A stretch of DNA of 64,000 nucleotides from Polytrichum commune (Eukaryota > Streptophyta > Polytrichopsida > Polytrichales > Polytrichaceae), in assembly GCA_950295325.1 (NCBI GenBank), contig OX485807.1:26137666-26201665 (forward strand). Reading direction: 5' to 3'. Position numbers and translations under genes: made by a program. The notes beneath the pieces are model-generated. The model was not told the DNA's origin. It saw only the letters and a program-made list of their open reading frames with translations, and made no database searches. Positions 12,680 through 26,592 of the stretch are shown here, piece by piece. Position 1 is the stretch's first letter. Every line of letters begins with the position of its first letter.

Positions 12680-13757
12680 ATCTTCTTTACATTCATCGAT
12701 TCTAATCTAGGCTAGACATTAGTACTTAGAGGAGTTCTTTCAGGTAGATTCAGAAGGTTCATCCATTTGAAAATCATGTTCTTTCTTGAAGAAGCTACAC
12801 ATCTTACATTGTAGACATGCACTTTATTTTGTTGTAGCACCAGAGCTAGGTCACCACGTCTATGTTTCTGTCCAAATATTTTTTCAACTCTGTCTATATA
12901 CATGACGCCAACTCACTGGCTCATCTTGTTTGCCCAGAGACCACATGGTTTTGCATCTGTATTGTTTTGATGAAAATTCTTGCAATACCTTGTTAGTCAG
13001 GGCATAGAAGTGTTTATTTGAGTGAAATTCCTGACAAGCAATTGCAAAATATATGGTTTTACAGAGGAACTGGATGTTGTGACGGAATTTGTGGACAATT
13101 TTTAGACTGGGGCTTTGAACATTGAGGTGGTGTGAAATAATGAATATGGCTCTAGCTATATGGGAATTCTTGAAATCTTCGATGTGCTTTTGGGAGCTAA
13201 AAACTTGATCTACTTTCGTCCTACAAGGTTTCATGGACTATCAATTCCCTGATTTGATCATACTTGGGTATTTAGTTACCTTTCTTGGGGTTGTTCGGTT
13301 CCATTGTTCTTGGGGTTGTTCGGTCACCCTGGGGACAATTGCCCCCCCACTGCTTCTGGTCCCTGTGATCTTGAATGTTTTGCCTTGGAAACAATATGGT
13401 CCCAATGTTTCTGAATTCGAGGATGAAAAAGTAAAACAATCATTGGTAGAGTTTTGAGGAAATGAAGTCATGTTGATTGCAGAGGAGCCAAATCGACCAC
13501 GGATGCACATCAGAAATTCTCATTGTAATGTACGTGATAAGTATGCTGTGGAAACTTGATTTCTTCTTAGCGTCATGCTTGTATCCAAATGTTTCTATTT
13601 TTGCAAAACGCATACTATGGAAGCAGCTTGTCTCGAGTTTTGAATGTACACCTTGCAGAAAGCTGTTCCATGTTCTAAGTAAGTCACCGTTATGAGTTCT
13701 GACAGAAAATGATATGGAAATGCAATATATACGTAAATGTCCAATCGCGGACATAGG
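12680..13757 (+). other. 3' flank of BIG, no gene seen
   Basis: The stretch starts right after the BIG stop codon and probably holds its 3' UTR. It has no frame with recognisable protein similarity. A C-rich spot lies at 13342-13349. Nothing marks a clear poly(A) site. Confidence 0.6.
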
Positions 13758-13829
13758 GGATCCGTGGCGCAATGGTAGCGCGTCTGACTCCAGATCAGAA
13801 GGTTGCGTGTTCGATTCACGTCGGGTTCA
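13758..13829 (+). tRNA. trnW: tRNA-Trp (anticodon CCA)
   Basis: A full cloverleaf can be drawn. The acceptor stem GGATCCG pairs with CGGGTTC with two wobble pairs, followed by discriminator A. The D arm is GCGCAATGGTAGCGC. The anticodon stem is TCTGA/TCAGA around the loop CTCCAGA, giving anticodon CCA. The T arm is GCGTG TTCGATT CACGT. The 72-nt length and sequence match what I know of plant nuclear tRNA-Trp. There is no intron. A T-run follows about 25 bases downstream (CTTTTTAATTTTT), a plausible Pol III stop. It has no functional link to BIG, whose stop codon is 1.1 kb upstream. Confidence 0.96.
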
Positions 13830-13852
13830 ATACCCCGAAACAATTCGGTCCC

Positions 13853-13867
13853 TCCAGCTTTTTAATT
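13853..13867 (+). terminator. Likely Pol III terminator after tRNA-Trp
   Basis: Two T5 runs (CTTTTTAATTTTT) begin about 25 bases after the tRNA 3' end. This is the usual signal for RNA polymerase III release. Confidence 0.6.
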
Positions 13868-15861
13868 TTTCGTCCCATCGCCACGTTGCCGGCAATCTGC
13901 GGCTCCAAACCTATTTGACTGACGACATACAATGAATCTTCTAAAAATAAACTATCAAATCTACAACTTCATCAATGTGTGAATGAATAATTCTAATGAA
14001 TAAAACGGACTACAAAAATTCAAAGTGAAACGCAGGCTTGGAAGTGAAATGCCGATATTTGTATAGCTTGTAACAAAAAAGCCTGCATAGAAATCAACTC
14101 ATTCAACTGAAAAGTATGATCTTGTTGAAGACCTACAAGAAGCATGACCATACATTACCCCATAATCAAAATCCTAGGAGAGTGCCAGGAAAACAAGCAT
14201 ACATAAAGAGCAAGCGATACAACAAGAAAGGTTGGTTTGCTTTTGTGTTCCATGTCCAAATTCGTATGTATTTCCCCCATATTCATTCATCCATGTATTC
14301 AAGGAAACTTTATACTTTCAACAACATCCAATTCTCTGCATATTTGGGCGCCATAGAATCAATATATTGAAAACCCTTGCAAGATCATACTCTTTGCCAA
14401 GAAGTTTGCCATGGCCGTTGAGGAGTGAAACTTGGAGTAGGGGAGAAGACGACAAAAGCAAGCGGGGAAGGGGACTTACATGGGGCCCACCACCACTTGG
14501 GAGCCTGGGAGAGTGGCTTTAGAAGACCTCGGAGACAAGGGAGCGGGAGGGGAACGTGTTCAAGACCCCACCTAGACTTTTCGTGAAGAACTAGCCAAGA
14601 CTTCGGATCAAGAATGCCCGTTTTAAGACCCGGTCTTGAGAAGTTTGATTAAAATAGTGGTTGTGAAAACCACTTAACTGCTGGATGTGAATGGGAAATA
14701 GATTTTGAAAAATAATTAGATTCAAATGTTCAAATAATAGATAAGATGACACTAAAATATACCAAAGTATATATCGTCTTATATTTAGCAAATACAAGGA
14801 TCAATGAATAAATTAGGTAGAATTTAGATTTCACATACTATATAAAGGGGGAACTTAGAGATCCTATTGCACTTCATTCGGCCTTGATCAACTTACGCAA
14901 AGTGTCATCAAGGTCTCGATATAGGTGGGAGAACACTTGGAACTTGGAAGTTAGTATTGGACACCTAGAAATGACACTTGGAACTTGGCAAATGGATACT
15001 CAAGATTTTACTTAGAAATCCGAAAGCTTGAGTTTGAGTCTTTCTCTTAGAAATTATTTAGGATTCGAAGGCTCGAGGTTTGAGCTTTCTCATGAACACT
15101 TAAGAGATAATTGAAGAAATAAGAGACTTGTAGAGCTCTTTGAGATGAATGGAAAATCAAATCCTTTGGATACATAAGTTTGGTGCGTGGAATTTTATAG
15201 GGCTTGGAATAATTGTTCAAAAACCCTTAGAATAGACAATTTAGAAGAGATACTTGAGTGTGAGGATTACTCCAATTGGAATACAATTACTTAATTGACA
15301 ACTCAAATTTTAGGATATGTAGAATTCACAATTCAAGGCTTAGGGACCTAAGGTACAAATGCTTACGTCAATCAATCAAAACTTAGTTGCTCACTTAAAA
15401 ATTAGATTTGATACATGGATGACATGGCTTGAGCACTTGAATGAATGAAGAGGAAGGTCCCCAAGCAACTCCTCAAGTAAATTTAGGTTTATGACCCCAT
15501 CAAGCATACCCAGTAAGAATCATGATACCGAGTGCACTTGAGCAATGCACATTTATAAGCACAACCATCATCAATTGTCTTGCATTTAGTCTCTTATCAA
15601 AGCCAGTAGTAGCACGTTGCAATAATCTCATATTAATTAAATCTTAGTAATGTAGCTTGAAAAGTTAGGAAAGTCTCCCTTATCAGTTTCCCTTTCCTCA
15701 TGGAAATTCTTACATCACACCATAGACTAACTCTTTTGTTAATAAGAAATTATGATGGGTTACCGGTTGACAAATAAGGTCCGTTGGATTTCAGACTAAG
15801 TGCAAGTCCATTATCTACTCAACTGATTCTTCACCTATAACCAGTCTCTCATGTGAAACAT

Positions 15862-16366
15862 ATGGCCACTTCACATACGAGACTGAGAGCCCGTGACCAT
15901 TACACTTCCAGCACTTTCCTTGGTGGAAAAGGCGGAGCCGGTCCAAGTTTGCTTCACACTACCCTTGAGGGACCGACGGAGTATGTGAATGCAAGATGGA
16001 TGTAAAAGTCTACATGGATTCCTACATGGCATCAAATGGATCGTCTTTCATGTTCACTTGGATCATTTTCATACACCACCTCTTGGAGGTAGGCCTAACA
16101 CAACCGTGAGAGACCAGGGCACTCTGAATGCTCCCAACCGTTGATTTATTTTATTTTATCACGTGAGAGGACCCGCATGAATAGAAATCCATTGAAATAG
16201 CATTTGGTTGAGGGCCCGGTCACATTTGACTTCACACTACACTTGAGTATCTGTGATCACACTACATGATTTTGGAGGTGTGTTGGGACGGACGGCCTTT
16301 GGACACTTTCTTTTGGGCTCTCACAATCTCATGGTCACGGCTCTTGACTTGTGTGTGGAGTGGCCC
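15862..16366. mobile_element. MITE family B, copy 1
   Basis: Inverted termini: GGCCACTTCACATACGAGAC at the left against GTGTGTGGAGTGGCCC at the right. The inside matches copy 2 at 22749-23253 over its whole length (GCAAGATGGATGTAAAAGTC, CACCTCTTGGAGGTAGGCCT, GACACTTTCTTTTGGGCTCT). No coding capacity. The element is about 505 bp, as is copy 2. Confidence 0.85.
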
Positions 16367-17290
16367 AAGTTAGTAGAAATAATTTCAATTGTTATAACAA
16401 CAATCATCACCACTCATTAGTGGGCAGTCAATATCTTTAGTAGGAGGAATCTCCAATCAATTCTAGCTCTATATAGACTATTTAACTGTGCATTAGGTCC
16501 AAAACAAACTTCTTTACAAGGCAGATTCATATGTTCCATTCAACTAAGGTAGATGAGGCTAATGTGGACACCTCCAGCTCTATGGAAACATCCAATTGAT
16601 GGATTCGAGCATTGGCAGCTTGAGTAGGTTAGCAATTATGAATCAGGAGCAAAGAATTTGAAATAACTGTAATCCGAGTTGAGGAAGGTCTTGATCTAGG
16701 CTCCGCAGTCAATGATTCTCTACTTCCCAATGTGTTGTTTATAGGGGGGGAAGTCTTTCATCGTTCAATGTTGTGTAAGTGAAAATCATCATTACTAGAT
16801 TCAACGTGGATCATTTGCCAATGAAAGCCCAAGTTTAATGCCAATATTGGGTGTGTCATGTCTCTAAAGTGGTCACATAGGATAAAATGTTGTTGATTTG
16901 TATTTTCATTATGGAATACCCACAATACAAGTTGGTCAACATCTAACAACCACATGATGCCTCCTAATTTGCCCAAGTCGATGCTTCCTAATTTGTCCAA
17001 GTTGCCACTTCGTAATGGAGGAGAGTGGGTGTAGTTTGACTTTTGCGAAGGTGACTAACCAAATATCATCAAGACCATGTTTACTCATCCACTGAATTAG
17101 AGCGATTGTACCTCTGATTAGGAGCCATAAATAAGTGTCTAATTAAGGAATCTAACTGAATTAATCTCATCGACCTTAGATATACGTACTTGATCAAGCG
17201 CGTTCACAAATACTTGTGATCACACAAAATAATTATACGAGAAAATTGACAAACCAATACAATCACTCTAATTTTCTTCTAATCACTCAA

Positions 17291-17885
17291 GGGTGCAAGC
17301 ATGGTAAAGTGGACCAAAAAAGCGCTCCCGTATATTAAAACCAGAATGTTTTTGGGTCAAAGGCCTAAAAGTAGTAGCAAAGTGCTGTTTAAATTGGATT
17401 TTTTTTCATGATGACCTTTGTTGTTGTGTTGAATACTCAAATGTAGAAAATAAAGTTGAGATCTTCAATACTTATCATCAAAAGTGATGCTCAAAAGCAA
17501 ATGCTTGAGTTTGATTTTGGACGTGATTGAAATTGGAATTTTCTTTCACATTCCTTAAATTTAATATCTACTTGAGGGCATCATCACAAAACTTTATGGA
17601 AAACCATGTATTTAATGTAAGTTTATCGTACTTTAAACAAGTTTTAGACAATCACTTGTTCAATATCACCTACTTGCACACCACTTGCACCGTCTTCTAA
17701 AATATGTAGACTTTTCTTGGAATTCATTTTGTCATCATAGTTTGCTTGGCTTTGTAGATCAGTATGTTTTTAAAATGTCTATGATAATTTTCTTCACAAA
17801 ATTCAAAGTTTAGTGTATAGTTTTGAATCACTTTCATTGAACACCAAGCAAGGATCAAGAGTTGTCCACTTTACCGTGTTTGTCT
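17291..17885. mobile_element. MITE family C, copy 1 (right end worn)
   Basis: It starts GGGTGCAAGCATGGTAAAGT and ends GTTGTCCACTTTACCGTGTT, where the last bases have drifted from the expected CTTGCACCC. It is collinear with the intact copy at 54833-55430 (GGTCAAAGGCCTAAAAGTAG, CATCATCACAAAACTTT, TGCACACCACTTGCACCGTC). No ORF. Confidence 0.85.
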
Positions 17886-18131
17886 TAAGACAATTGACAA
17901 TTGTCACAACACGGTGAATCACTCACATGACACACAACTTCTTTCTAACTCGCAAGATGATTAATAAATATACAAAATCATCAAAGGTTCAAAATTACAC
18001 ATAAGTCGATTGTAGACCCTACCTATGGAAAATTCTTCCCTTCTTGAACTTGAGATTTGGCCATGTGCTAGGCCAAGAGATGTGTGGCCTATCCTATAAA
18101 CACAAAATTTAAATGTAATAGTGAACATTAA

Positions 18132-18151
18132 GGGGAGGGGGGGGGGGGGGG
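18132..18151. repeat. Poly-G tract
   Basis: A run of G with a single A near the start. It may form a G-quadruplex. No gene lies close by. Confidence 0.85.
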
Positions 18152-18649
18152 CGCTATGTGATTGAGTTATGGCTCCTTGAACCGCCCACATTTGCAAATC
18201 AACTATAATTTAGGGTTTGCAAATCGGTTTCCATTCTATTGCGACAAGAAAATATAACCACCATGTCTATCTTGATGGGGTCAAGGCATATACAATCAAG
18301 TAACTGATGTAATTTGATGAGAAAATTAGAATGGAAATGCAACAAATCACCATCATGAGGTTGGAAAATATTGCATTAGAAACTTTCTTCAAATTTTCTT
18401 ATTAATTTCATGTTTTCTCAAAAATTTGTGCAACATTAATTGGAAACATCTTGAACATAAGGTGACACTAGACAACATTTGGCATAAACTGTGTAATCGA
18501 AGTTCCAAGGAGCGATCTCACTTCTCCAAAGACGTTGATCATTTCAAGCATTTGGTATGAGATGATTAGCAAATCCAAACAAGAGCATGGCCATTTTCCT
18601 CATTGTTTCTGGAGTTTATACGAATGGCTTATACAATCCTCATCAAAGT

Positions 18650-21600
18650 GAAAATTAATCTACTCCTCCAATCAAAAAGCTTCCTGCTCGCACCCCATCC
18701 CAGAATTATGTTGACTATTAAACCTAGAACAGTTGCACCGGTAGATCACTTAGTGCATTTTAAAAACGACGTGCGGCATAATATAGAGAGGATTAAAATC
18801 ATTTGAAATAAAAATTATAAAAGAATTCCAAATAATGAAGGGGCCATTAAATGTAGACAATCCCATTATAAGTAAGTTAGATGGACATAAAACGTGGGCC
18901 ATTATTTTTTTGTAAAATTAATATAGGGGCTGAAGATAAGGATCCTAGAAGGTATGTTTAGTATGATATGTAAATGGGTTTAGGACTCACGGGGATGGAT
19001 GATAATTGGGATTTCCGTCTGTCCAAAAATGGATTAAAAGGAATATAGAGTACAAAAAATTGCAGTGATTTGGACAATATAAGTAATGGAAGGGTGCAAA
19101 CAAATGGGCCATTTTTGAAATTTAAGTAATTATAGGGAGGCTTTAATTCAACCCTTGAAGGTAAATAGCCCCAAAACAAAAAAAAACCCCAGCCGCACGT
19201 GGTGCACAGAAATGCCTTAGAGTGATCTACCCGTGAACAGTTGTCAAACTCCGTACACGAAATCCGATCTCTTTTTAAGCACATGTGATTTTGTAGCTTG
19301 TTCTTAGATCCACACCTAACTAGACGCCACTCAAATAGAGTGTTCCATTAAGATAAGTGACCAAAGTAGGCCCACTTAACTCATGGAAGTTCTTACTCCA
19401 CAATCGACAAATCTTTGAGTCCATGGGACTCAACTCCACCCATCAAGCTAATCCACTAACCACAAGTTCTCGAATGTCTTCTTCACACACAATTACACTA
19501 TGCGCCAAGAATTGTTCTATCATCAAAATTGTAATCGAAGGCATCAAGATTTAATGGTTCCACTTGCATCCCCGGGAGGCAACTTTTGTGATTTTGATAT
19601 ATGATTGACACGGTGTGGTATAGTGACAACCTTACAATGACTTGAATGGGTCCATTACGAACTCAACACCATTCAAAGAGAAAACCAAAACTTTTCCATC
19701 AGTATGAATAGTAGTGCAAATGTTGACAAAAAATATTTGAAGTTGTGTAAGACAATTTTTTTTGAAGAATTGCAAGGGTCCTCATCCAAAAGTTGGATTG
19801 ATTTGTCAAATTATTGATACCTACATGCAAATCTTGTGTTACAATGTATTGATTTTCCTTCTTTGCAACATGACTTCTATTTGGCAACATCTTGTATAAC
19901 ATGTGCAGAATTACATAGAATGGAGACGTTATGAGCTTGGAACATAAATTATTGTATGAAGACCATTGCAAGTAGCTTAAACCCTTCGCATCATCCCTAG
20001 GGGTTTATGTATTTTCAAGATTAATTATAAAGTGAGATGTGCAAGCTTGCTTTATAAAATATTCATGAAGCAAATTTGTCGACATAAAGTTGAACACATC
20101 TGCACATTTCGACTTTTTATGTAAAAGGTCATGAGCATCATGACAACATTCTCAAATCAAGAACTTAAGAAAAACTTCTTAAAATGAACAATGACATTAG
20201 TTTGCCTCAATGTTTTGTGGATATGTTCACTTCATGAAAACTTGTGAGTTGGACCTTCTATGTAAAGTTCATGAGCATCGTGTAAGCAATTTTCAAAGCA
20301 TAAATTTAAGAAATGAAGATGAAGATGAAGATGAAGATAATATCTTAAAATGAAGCTGGAATTAGTTTGCTTATCATGTGATCTTGACTTGTGACTTGTG
20401 AGAACATGATCCTATGTGTAGAGAGTGTCACGCGTGAACAACATTTGTTGATAAATTGAGAACTCGTCATTCAATTCGTCAAAGTTGATGTTTTGGTTCT
20501 CTCCTTGTATTTTTGCATACAAAATTATGATACTCATATCAAATTTGAAACTAAACCTTTGCGAGTATCTTTGAGCTCGAGACCACAATGTGGTCCCAAA
20601 AAACATTAAGCGTTAAGAGTTGTCACCACCACATGCACTGGAGTTCTTTAGTATGACACTGCTTCAAACTCATGACATGTCCAATGAGGCATAAGGTAGG
20701 TTAGTCTTGGATGGTTGTTTTTTTTCTGACTAGCCCACTCTTTTGTAGGATATCAAACACAAATCAATATGAGAAGGTTAGCAAAGTCAAATCAAGGACA
20801 TAGTCAGTTTTTCATAATTGTTAGGAGCTCATGCGAATATCTTATTAAATTGTCAAAGAGAATATTCTCATGCTCATTAAATGGTCATATAGATCCCTTG
20901 CCTCCCAATTATGTTCACTATTGATCCTAGACCGGTTATCTTATTTTGAGCACATAGTCTAATCTATTTCTCAGGGGTAGGTCACTCTATAGGATTTTTG
21001 TGCACCATGTGTGACTGAGGGCTATTTACCTTCATAGCATGATTTAAAAGCTCCATTTAATCACTTCATTCTCTTAAATGACCTATTTGATTCCAACCTG
21101 TCATTACTCATAGTGCCAATGTTGTTGCATATTGGAAAAGTGGCACAAAAAAGCATGGCAACAAAAAGGCATGATTCATGCATACCATTGCAAAACCATA
21201 TAACTGCAACACTTCAAGAAAGACACAACATACAACTACAACAACATGAAGCAATTCATTCCAAGAGTACAACATGAATGCAGAATGCACCAAAAAAATT
21301 AAGCACGATTTAGAAACTACTTACAAGTCTACAAATTTAGGGTGTAATATCACATCACCATTATGTATCACAAAAGAAGGCTTACTAGGTGGAAACACAA
21401 CACCCACTTCATGGCAGTCTAGCCCCAAGCCACAATGCGATGTCAACCTATATATTGCTCTCTACCTCCTTGTTTCATAAACCCCAAACAAAAACACCCA
21501 AAAAAGCTAGTCTCGACAAAGTGGAACTAAAACCCTATGTGTTGGCAAACATGAGTGCAGAAGTGTAGGATGAGGAAGACGATCACTAGGAAAGTTGATA

Positions 21601-22110
21601 ATTTCCATCCTTTTGGGCATACGATGTTGCAATTTTCATCTAAATATCGTAAAGCATGTGTGCAAAACTAAGCCTACTCGACATAAATCCTAAGGTCCTT
21701 ATCTTGAACCCCCTATATTCTAAATAGAAAATTTGAATGGTCCACATTTGAAGTCTGTCTCCCTTACCTGTAATGGAACTATTCACTTCTTATGGGAATT
21801 ATGTGGGAGTCTTTTATAAATTTTATGTCAAATGAATTCAATCCTCCCTATATTAGACCGCACGTCATTTTTTTTTAAAACACTAAGTGACCTACTTGGG
21901 ATCTCTTTTATAAACATGTCTTGGAGCCAAACCTAAACCACATACTCAAATGTAGGTGTCCAGTTAAGATTTGTAACCAAATTAAGCACGTCTACCTTGC
22001 AGTGTCCAAAGAAAGCATGATTTGTTCATCATAAACGTGCCACTCATCAAATCAATTGTCACACCAAGGATGCATCTTCTTTGAAATCCTTAACTTCAAT
22101 TTTGGATGAA
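18650..22110. repeat. Decayed dispersed repeat, several copies in both orientations
   Basis: Blocks recur with substitutions. AATATAGGGGCTGAAGATAA near 18921 is inverted around 21690-21725 (TTATCTTGAACCCCCTATAT). The block with CCACACCTAACTAGACGCCAC near 19310 reappears near 21935 and, more weakly, near 33690. GATCTACCC near 19223 and GGTAGGTCACTCTA near 20977 lie in inverted versions of another block. No ORF. This looks like remains of an old transposon family. Confidence 0.5.
20311..20340. repeat. (GATGAA)n short tandem repeat
   Basis: Five hexamer-like units of ATGAAG/GATGAA in a row. Non-coding context. Confidence 0.85.
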
Positions 22111-22748
22111 ACTTGAATACTGAAGTCCGATGTCACAATCGTGTTTGACAACAACGTGTAAAACGTACATATAATTAATGACATATAATAATGCATAATG
22201 CTTCACAACATAGTTAGTTTACGAGGACCTTCCATGAGTACGTTATTTAATGTAGATACGCCTCATTTAGTTACTATGCAACTAGTTGAACACCTACTTT
22301 TGGGTATAATTAAAACACCTTATGTCACAAAAAGTCAACAGTTTTTAAAGAATTGACACCAAAGAAAACGTGCTAAGAAGCAGTTTGAGTATACATGCTC
22401 AAAATGCATCAGCCATTCTAGGTTCAATAGGCAACATAATTGGGGGAGATTTATGTGGCCTTTTTATGGTTCATTGTTAGTGGACTTTAATAATTTATAA
22501 CAATTCGAGATTACCTCCAAAATTTCATGTTATCCAAACACTATTATCATCCGAGGACTCCCACAAGTAACATTATAGGAGTTTGTCGTTACTAAAGGCA
22601 TTCTCGCTTGTAGTGGGACACTACTTCACGAGGTTGGGCCCTCATTCCAAGCTTGAAATGGTCGTTGGCCAAAGATTTTGAGTTTTTGCGGTCACACACG
22701 CCACATATGGCAACTAGAGGTTATAAATTGTAAGTACTAGTAGCCTAA

Positions 22749-23253
22749 GGGCCACTTCACACACGAGACCGCGAGCCCGTGACCATTACACTTCAAGCAC
22801 TCTCATTGGTGGAAAAGGTGGAGCCGGTCCAAGTTCGTTTCACACGACACTTGAGGGACCAATGGAGTATTTGAATTGCAAGATGGATGTAAAAGTCTAC
22901 ATGGATTCCTACATAGCATTAAATGGATCATGTTTCACGGTCACTTGGACTATTTTCAAAAACCACCTCTTGGAGGTAGGCCTAGCACAAAACCAGGAGA
23001 TCATGGCACTCCGAACGTTCACAACCGTTGGTTTATTCTATTTTATCATGTGTGAAGACGCCGTATGAATAAAAATTCATTCAAATAGCATTCAATTGAG
23101 GGCCCAGTCACATACGACTTCACACTACACATGAGGATCCGTGACCACACTACAACATGATTTTGGGGGTGTTTTGGGACGGCCTTTGGACACTTTCTTT
23201 TGGGCTCTCACAATTTCACGGTCACGGCTCTTGGCTCGTGTGTGAAGTGGCCC
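22749..23253. mobile_element. MITE family B, copy 2 (better preserved)
   Basis: The left end is GGGCCACTTCACACACGAGA and the right end is the inverted TCGTGTGTGAAGTGGCCC. Terminal inverted repeats are about 35 bp and continue into CCGCGAGCCCGTGACC / GGTCACGGCTCTTGG. It is close to copy 1 at 15862-16366. The fragment has no transposase, so it would need one in trans. Confidence 0.88.
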
Positions 23254-25535
23254 TCGGCTCACCAATGCCAACTCAACGAGGTCGGGCCTTCGGTCCACAA
23301 CACATGGGACCATACAAAACCACCAGATGTTGTTCAACCTCCACATGCATCATTGTCGTCTAGTTTCTTAATAGAGAACTCTTTAATATTTCGGTGTTGA
23401 TGAAATTATTAGTTTCCAACAGTTAGTAGGGAATTTAGACAAGATGACAACTGCTAACCCCGGTAGGCAACACCATAGATCTTGGGACTCCTATTTCAAG
23501 AGTTCTTGAGAATACTTGTATTTGTTTGGAGTTATAAGTTAGTATTCCATACCATCTATATTGCTTAAACTCGTTGTATATTTACTTTTAAGCTCATATT
23601 TACTTATGTTTTCGTATTCCCTCAATAATACAACAACTTTACGCCATTTGTCATATGAATGAGAAGACGACACCTCGATAATATGACTTTTTTTGTGTTT
23701 CCCAAACGTGTCATACTCAAGAGGGAGAGCGGTACCACCATTGCGATGAGTTCAAGGTGACGTCATGTGGTGCCATTGGAGTGTGAGGCCCAAGTCCTTG
23801 TTTGTTTGTTGTGAGCTTGCGTTCCTTGTGGCACATGTTTTGAATGGAATCCCGATCAACCTCAATGTGTGCAATGCATTGCCGCAACTTCCCCCACACA
23901 TTCTTGGCACGGTTTCGTTTCCGGGGATATTTTAGGGTATGGAGTCGAGGCGCCTACAACCAATCACTTGAGAGATTCTACGCTAGATCTAGAAAAGTAT
24001 GAGGCGGTGCAAATTTTTCCTGTGTAGGAAGATAGAAATCGGGAGGGTGGTAAATTTTGGGGATAATTTTATTCCTTAAATTGAAGTTACTGTGAGTTTT
24101 TGAAGTCAAAAGTTGACCCAATCACATTACCGTTGGTTAGAGTCTACCATAACCGCACGTTTAAACTGCTCATTCCACCTCACTTTAACGACGGATATTA
24201 AGACATGTGTCATGGCACTATTGGTTCAGGCTTGATCAAACTTCAATCCTAGCCAAATTGACATTCAGTCCTAGCCTGGTTGAAAGTCCGGTAATTTATA
24301 GATTGCTGATGGGTCTTGGTCGGGATTAGGCGCCTCTACTACAATCGGTCAAGATCTTAATTTTTCCAAGTCCAACCGGTTACATGTTATGATCTTTTGG
24401 TTTATCTTTATTATTTTGAGGTATATTCTATAGTTTCCTCTCAAAATCTCGGTAATTTTCCTGAAGTCTTGGACTTCAAACAATCATTTCTCAAAGTCAA
24501 CTGGTTCATTTGTGACTAACAGTTGAGACAATTAAAGGACAATGGGATATTGCATTTTTTAAAACACTGTATAAAACCCCCAATTAAAACCATGGCTTCA
24601 AGAATCTCTCGACAATTGTCACAAAAGCAAACTTGTGATGCACCATCAAAACACAATTGGAATCTATGGAAGTCCCCCTTTGGTATTTAACAAGTATTCT
24701 AATCAAAGCATGCTTTCAAATTGCACAGGTATTTAAGAGATCGAACTTAGAATTTCAATTGCATACCGTGTAAAATTTTTTACTCAATTGCCATCATGAG
24801 AATTGAAGAATATCCTTTTATCATGCTCATTTCTTGAATGAATGCCATGTTGATACATGCATAATTTGACAAGTATTGAGGTTTATGCATCATACTAATG
24901 TAGACCTAGTTGGGATCAAAAAGTTTAACTCTCTTAATAGCCATGCCCGATTATATAGACCCTATTGATATCAAATAAGGTGATACATACCAACACGACA
25001 AGTCTGGCATGAACCCCCAAGGTTGCAAGAAGCATTTCTCCCCACTACAACTATACGGATTCATGAGCAATAGTAGTTTCAACTATATAGTTCACGAGAG
25101 GGTATTCATTAAGCATGTTCTATACATATAGGAGGAATATTGTTGAAGAGAATGTTTGTCTATATACTTGAGGTTATTATGTGATGTTTTGAAAACGTGT
25201 AAATGTAATAGGTGCATCATACAAGCAGGTAATGGAAAATAAGCAAGTGCATATATTTTTGACTCGTACATGGATCTAAAGCTATGTGTAAGTTCTACAT
25301 TTGTATGTATAAATTTGTCTCCCTTGCAAAGTTTGTAGATAGGGGTAACAATTTGAAGGTGATGCAGACATGATATATATCATCCTAATGCAAAGTGTAC
25401 CCAGGTGGTGTATCCTTTGTTAAAACCGTGATTGAAGTGTGTGCGTCACCTACAAATTTATACCCCTATATTTTTATTTTCTTAGGTAAATTAGAGGATA
25501 AAAGTAGATCTAATGTGTGGCTAAGAAATAGCGTC

Positions 25536-25537
<2 letters not shown>

Positions 25538-25569
<32 letters not shown>
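25538..25569. repeat. (TA)n microsatellite
   Basis: Uninterrupted TA run of about 32 bases. Non-coding. Confidence 0.95.
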
Positions 25570-25571
<2 letters not shown>

Positions 25572-26574
25572 TACAAAAGTAAAATAAAAAGGTGTTTCCA
25601 TATATACATACAAGATATAAGGGGGGGTCTTAAAGTTTAGAGAAGAATTTGATAGTTTAGCTTCACCTAGTTTATAGTTTTCATCCTTTTTTAATGTGGC
25701 TATCATCCCTTGTCATTGCTTGTCCCTGGTCATTTGCGTTAGGGGCTTCTTTAGAGTTTAGGGTTTAGGGTTCTTCCAAACTATAACAAGTCGTATTTTG
25801 CAACCTTGTGGACACTAGAGAGCGGAAGCTTTTGATTTCCTACGCAAATGTACAACCTAGACGTGTGGTTTCCCATTGACACTTGCATGCTATGTTTTGT
25901 GATTGCATAGGTTCCGCGGTGTTTTTCTCAACATCTAGTTTGTTGAAATTTTAAATAAAATCGGGTGAAGTTGTGAGGTGTGCCTACAGTTTAACCCGAC
26001 AATCAAGTGGACAATACTTTTGCATATGGAGATGGAGTTTTGTTGTTATCGAAGGTCAAACAAGTCATAATAGACTTATAAATTAAATAATCATATTTAA
26101 TGCCAAATATAGGTGTTATCATTTTTTAATTTCAATGACATTTGTTGATAGGGTAGATTACTATGAGTCGCATCCATGGATAAATAAAAGTATTCAAAAT
26201 CTTACTCGCTGGAAATAAGTTGTATATATTATAAATTAATATTTTTTTCTTCTTGTGATTTACATTTTTGTGTAGTCGGTTGAGGCATTTATTTAGAATT
26301 CCAATAAAGTGCGATCCCCTAGGAACTTGGAATGGAGACCATGCCTTTGACACACCGTATACAGTGTAAAAGAAAGGTGACAGTCTTACAATGCATAACT
26401 TCCCGCTAGAAAGTAAGGAGGGACAATGTCATAATCAATCCTAAGTTGTTAATCCAATCCATAATCATGTGATACAAAATTACCTTGAGAGCTTTAGAGT
26501 TGTTAACCCCCCAGGGTGGGGTCTCTTGCAAATGCAAGTCAACTCTCGGGCATAACTCTTCAAACAAATCAAGA

Positions 26575-26592
26575 GGGGGGGGGGGGGGGGGG
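26575..26592. repeat. Poly-G tract
   Basis: Run of 18 G following AAGA. Non-coding. Confidence 0.9.

Noticed and set aside
13595-13935. ORFs through the tRNA-Trp gene
   Set aside because: Chance frames over a tRNA gene on both strands.
22862-23068. 68-codon ORF inside MITE family B copy 2
   Set aside because: Copy 1 has the same sequence with the frame disturbed, and there is no transposase-like motif.
25395-25640. ORF with an Ile-Tyr repeat
   Set aside because: Spans a (TA)n run with no similarity or codon bias on either side.
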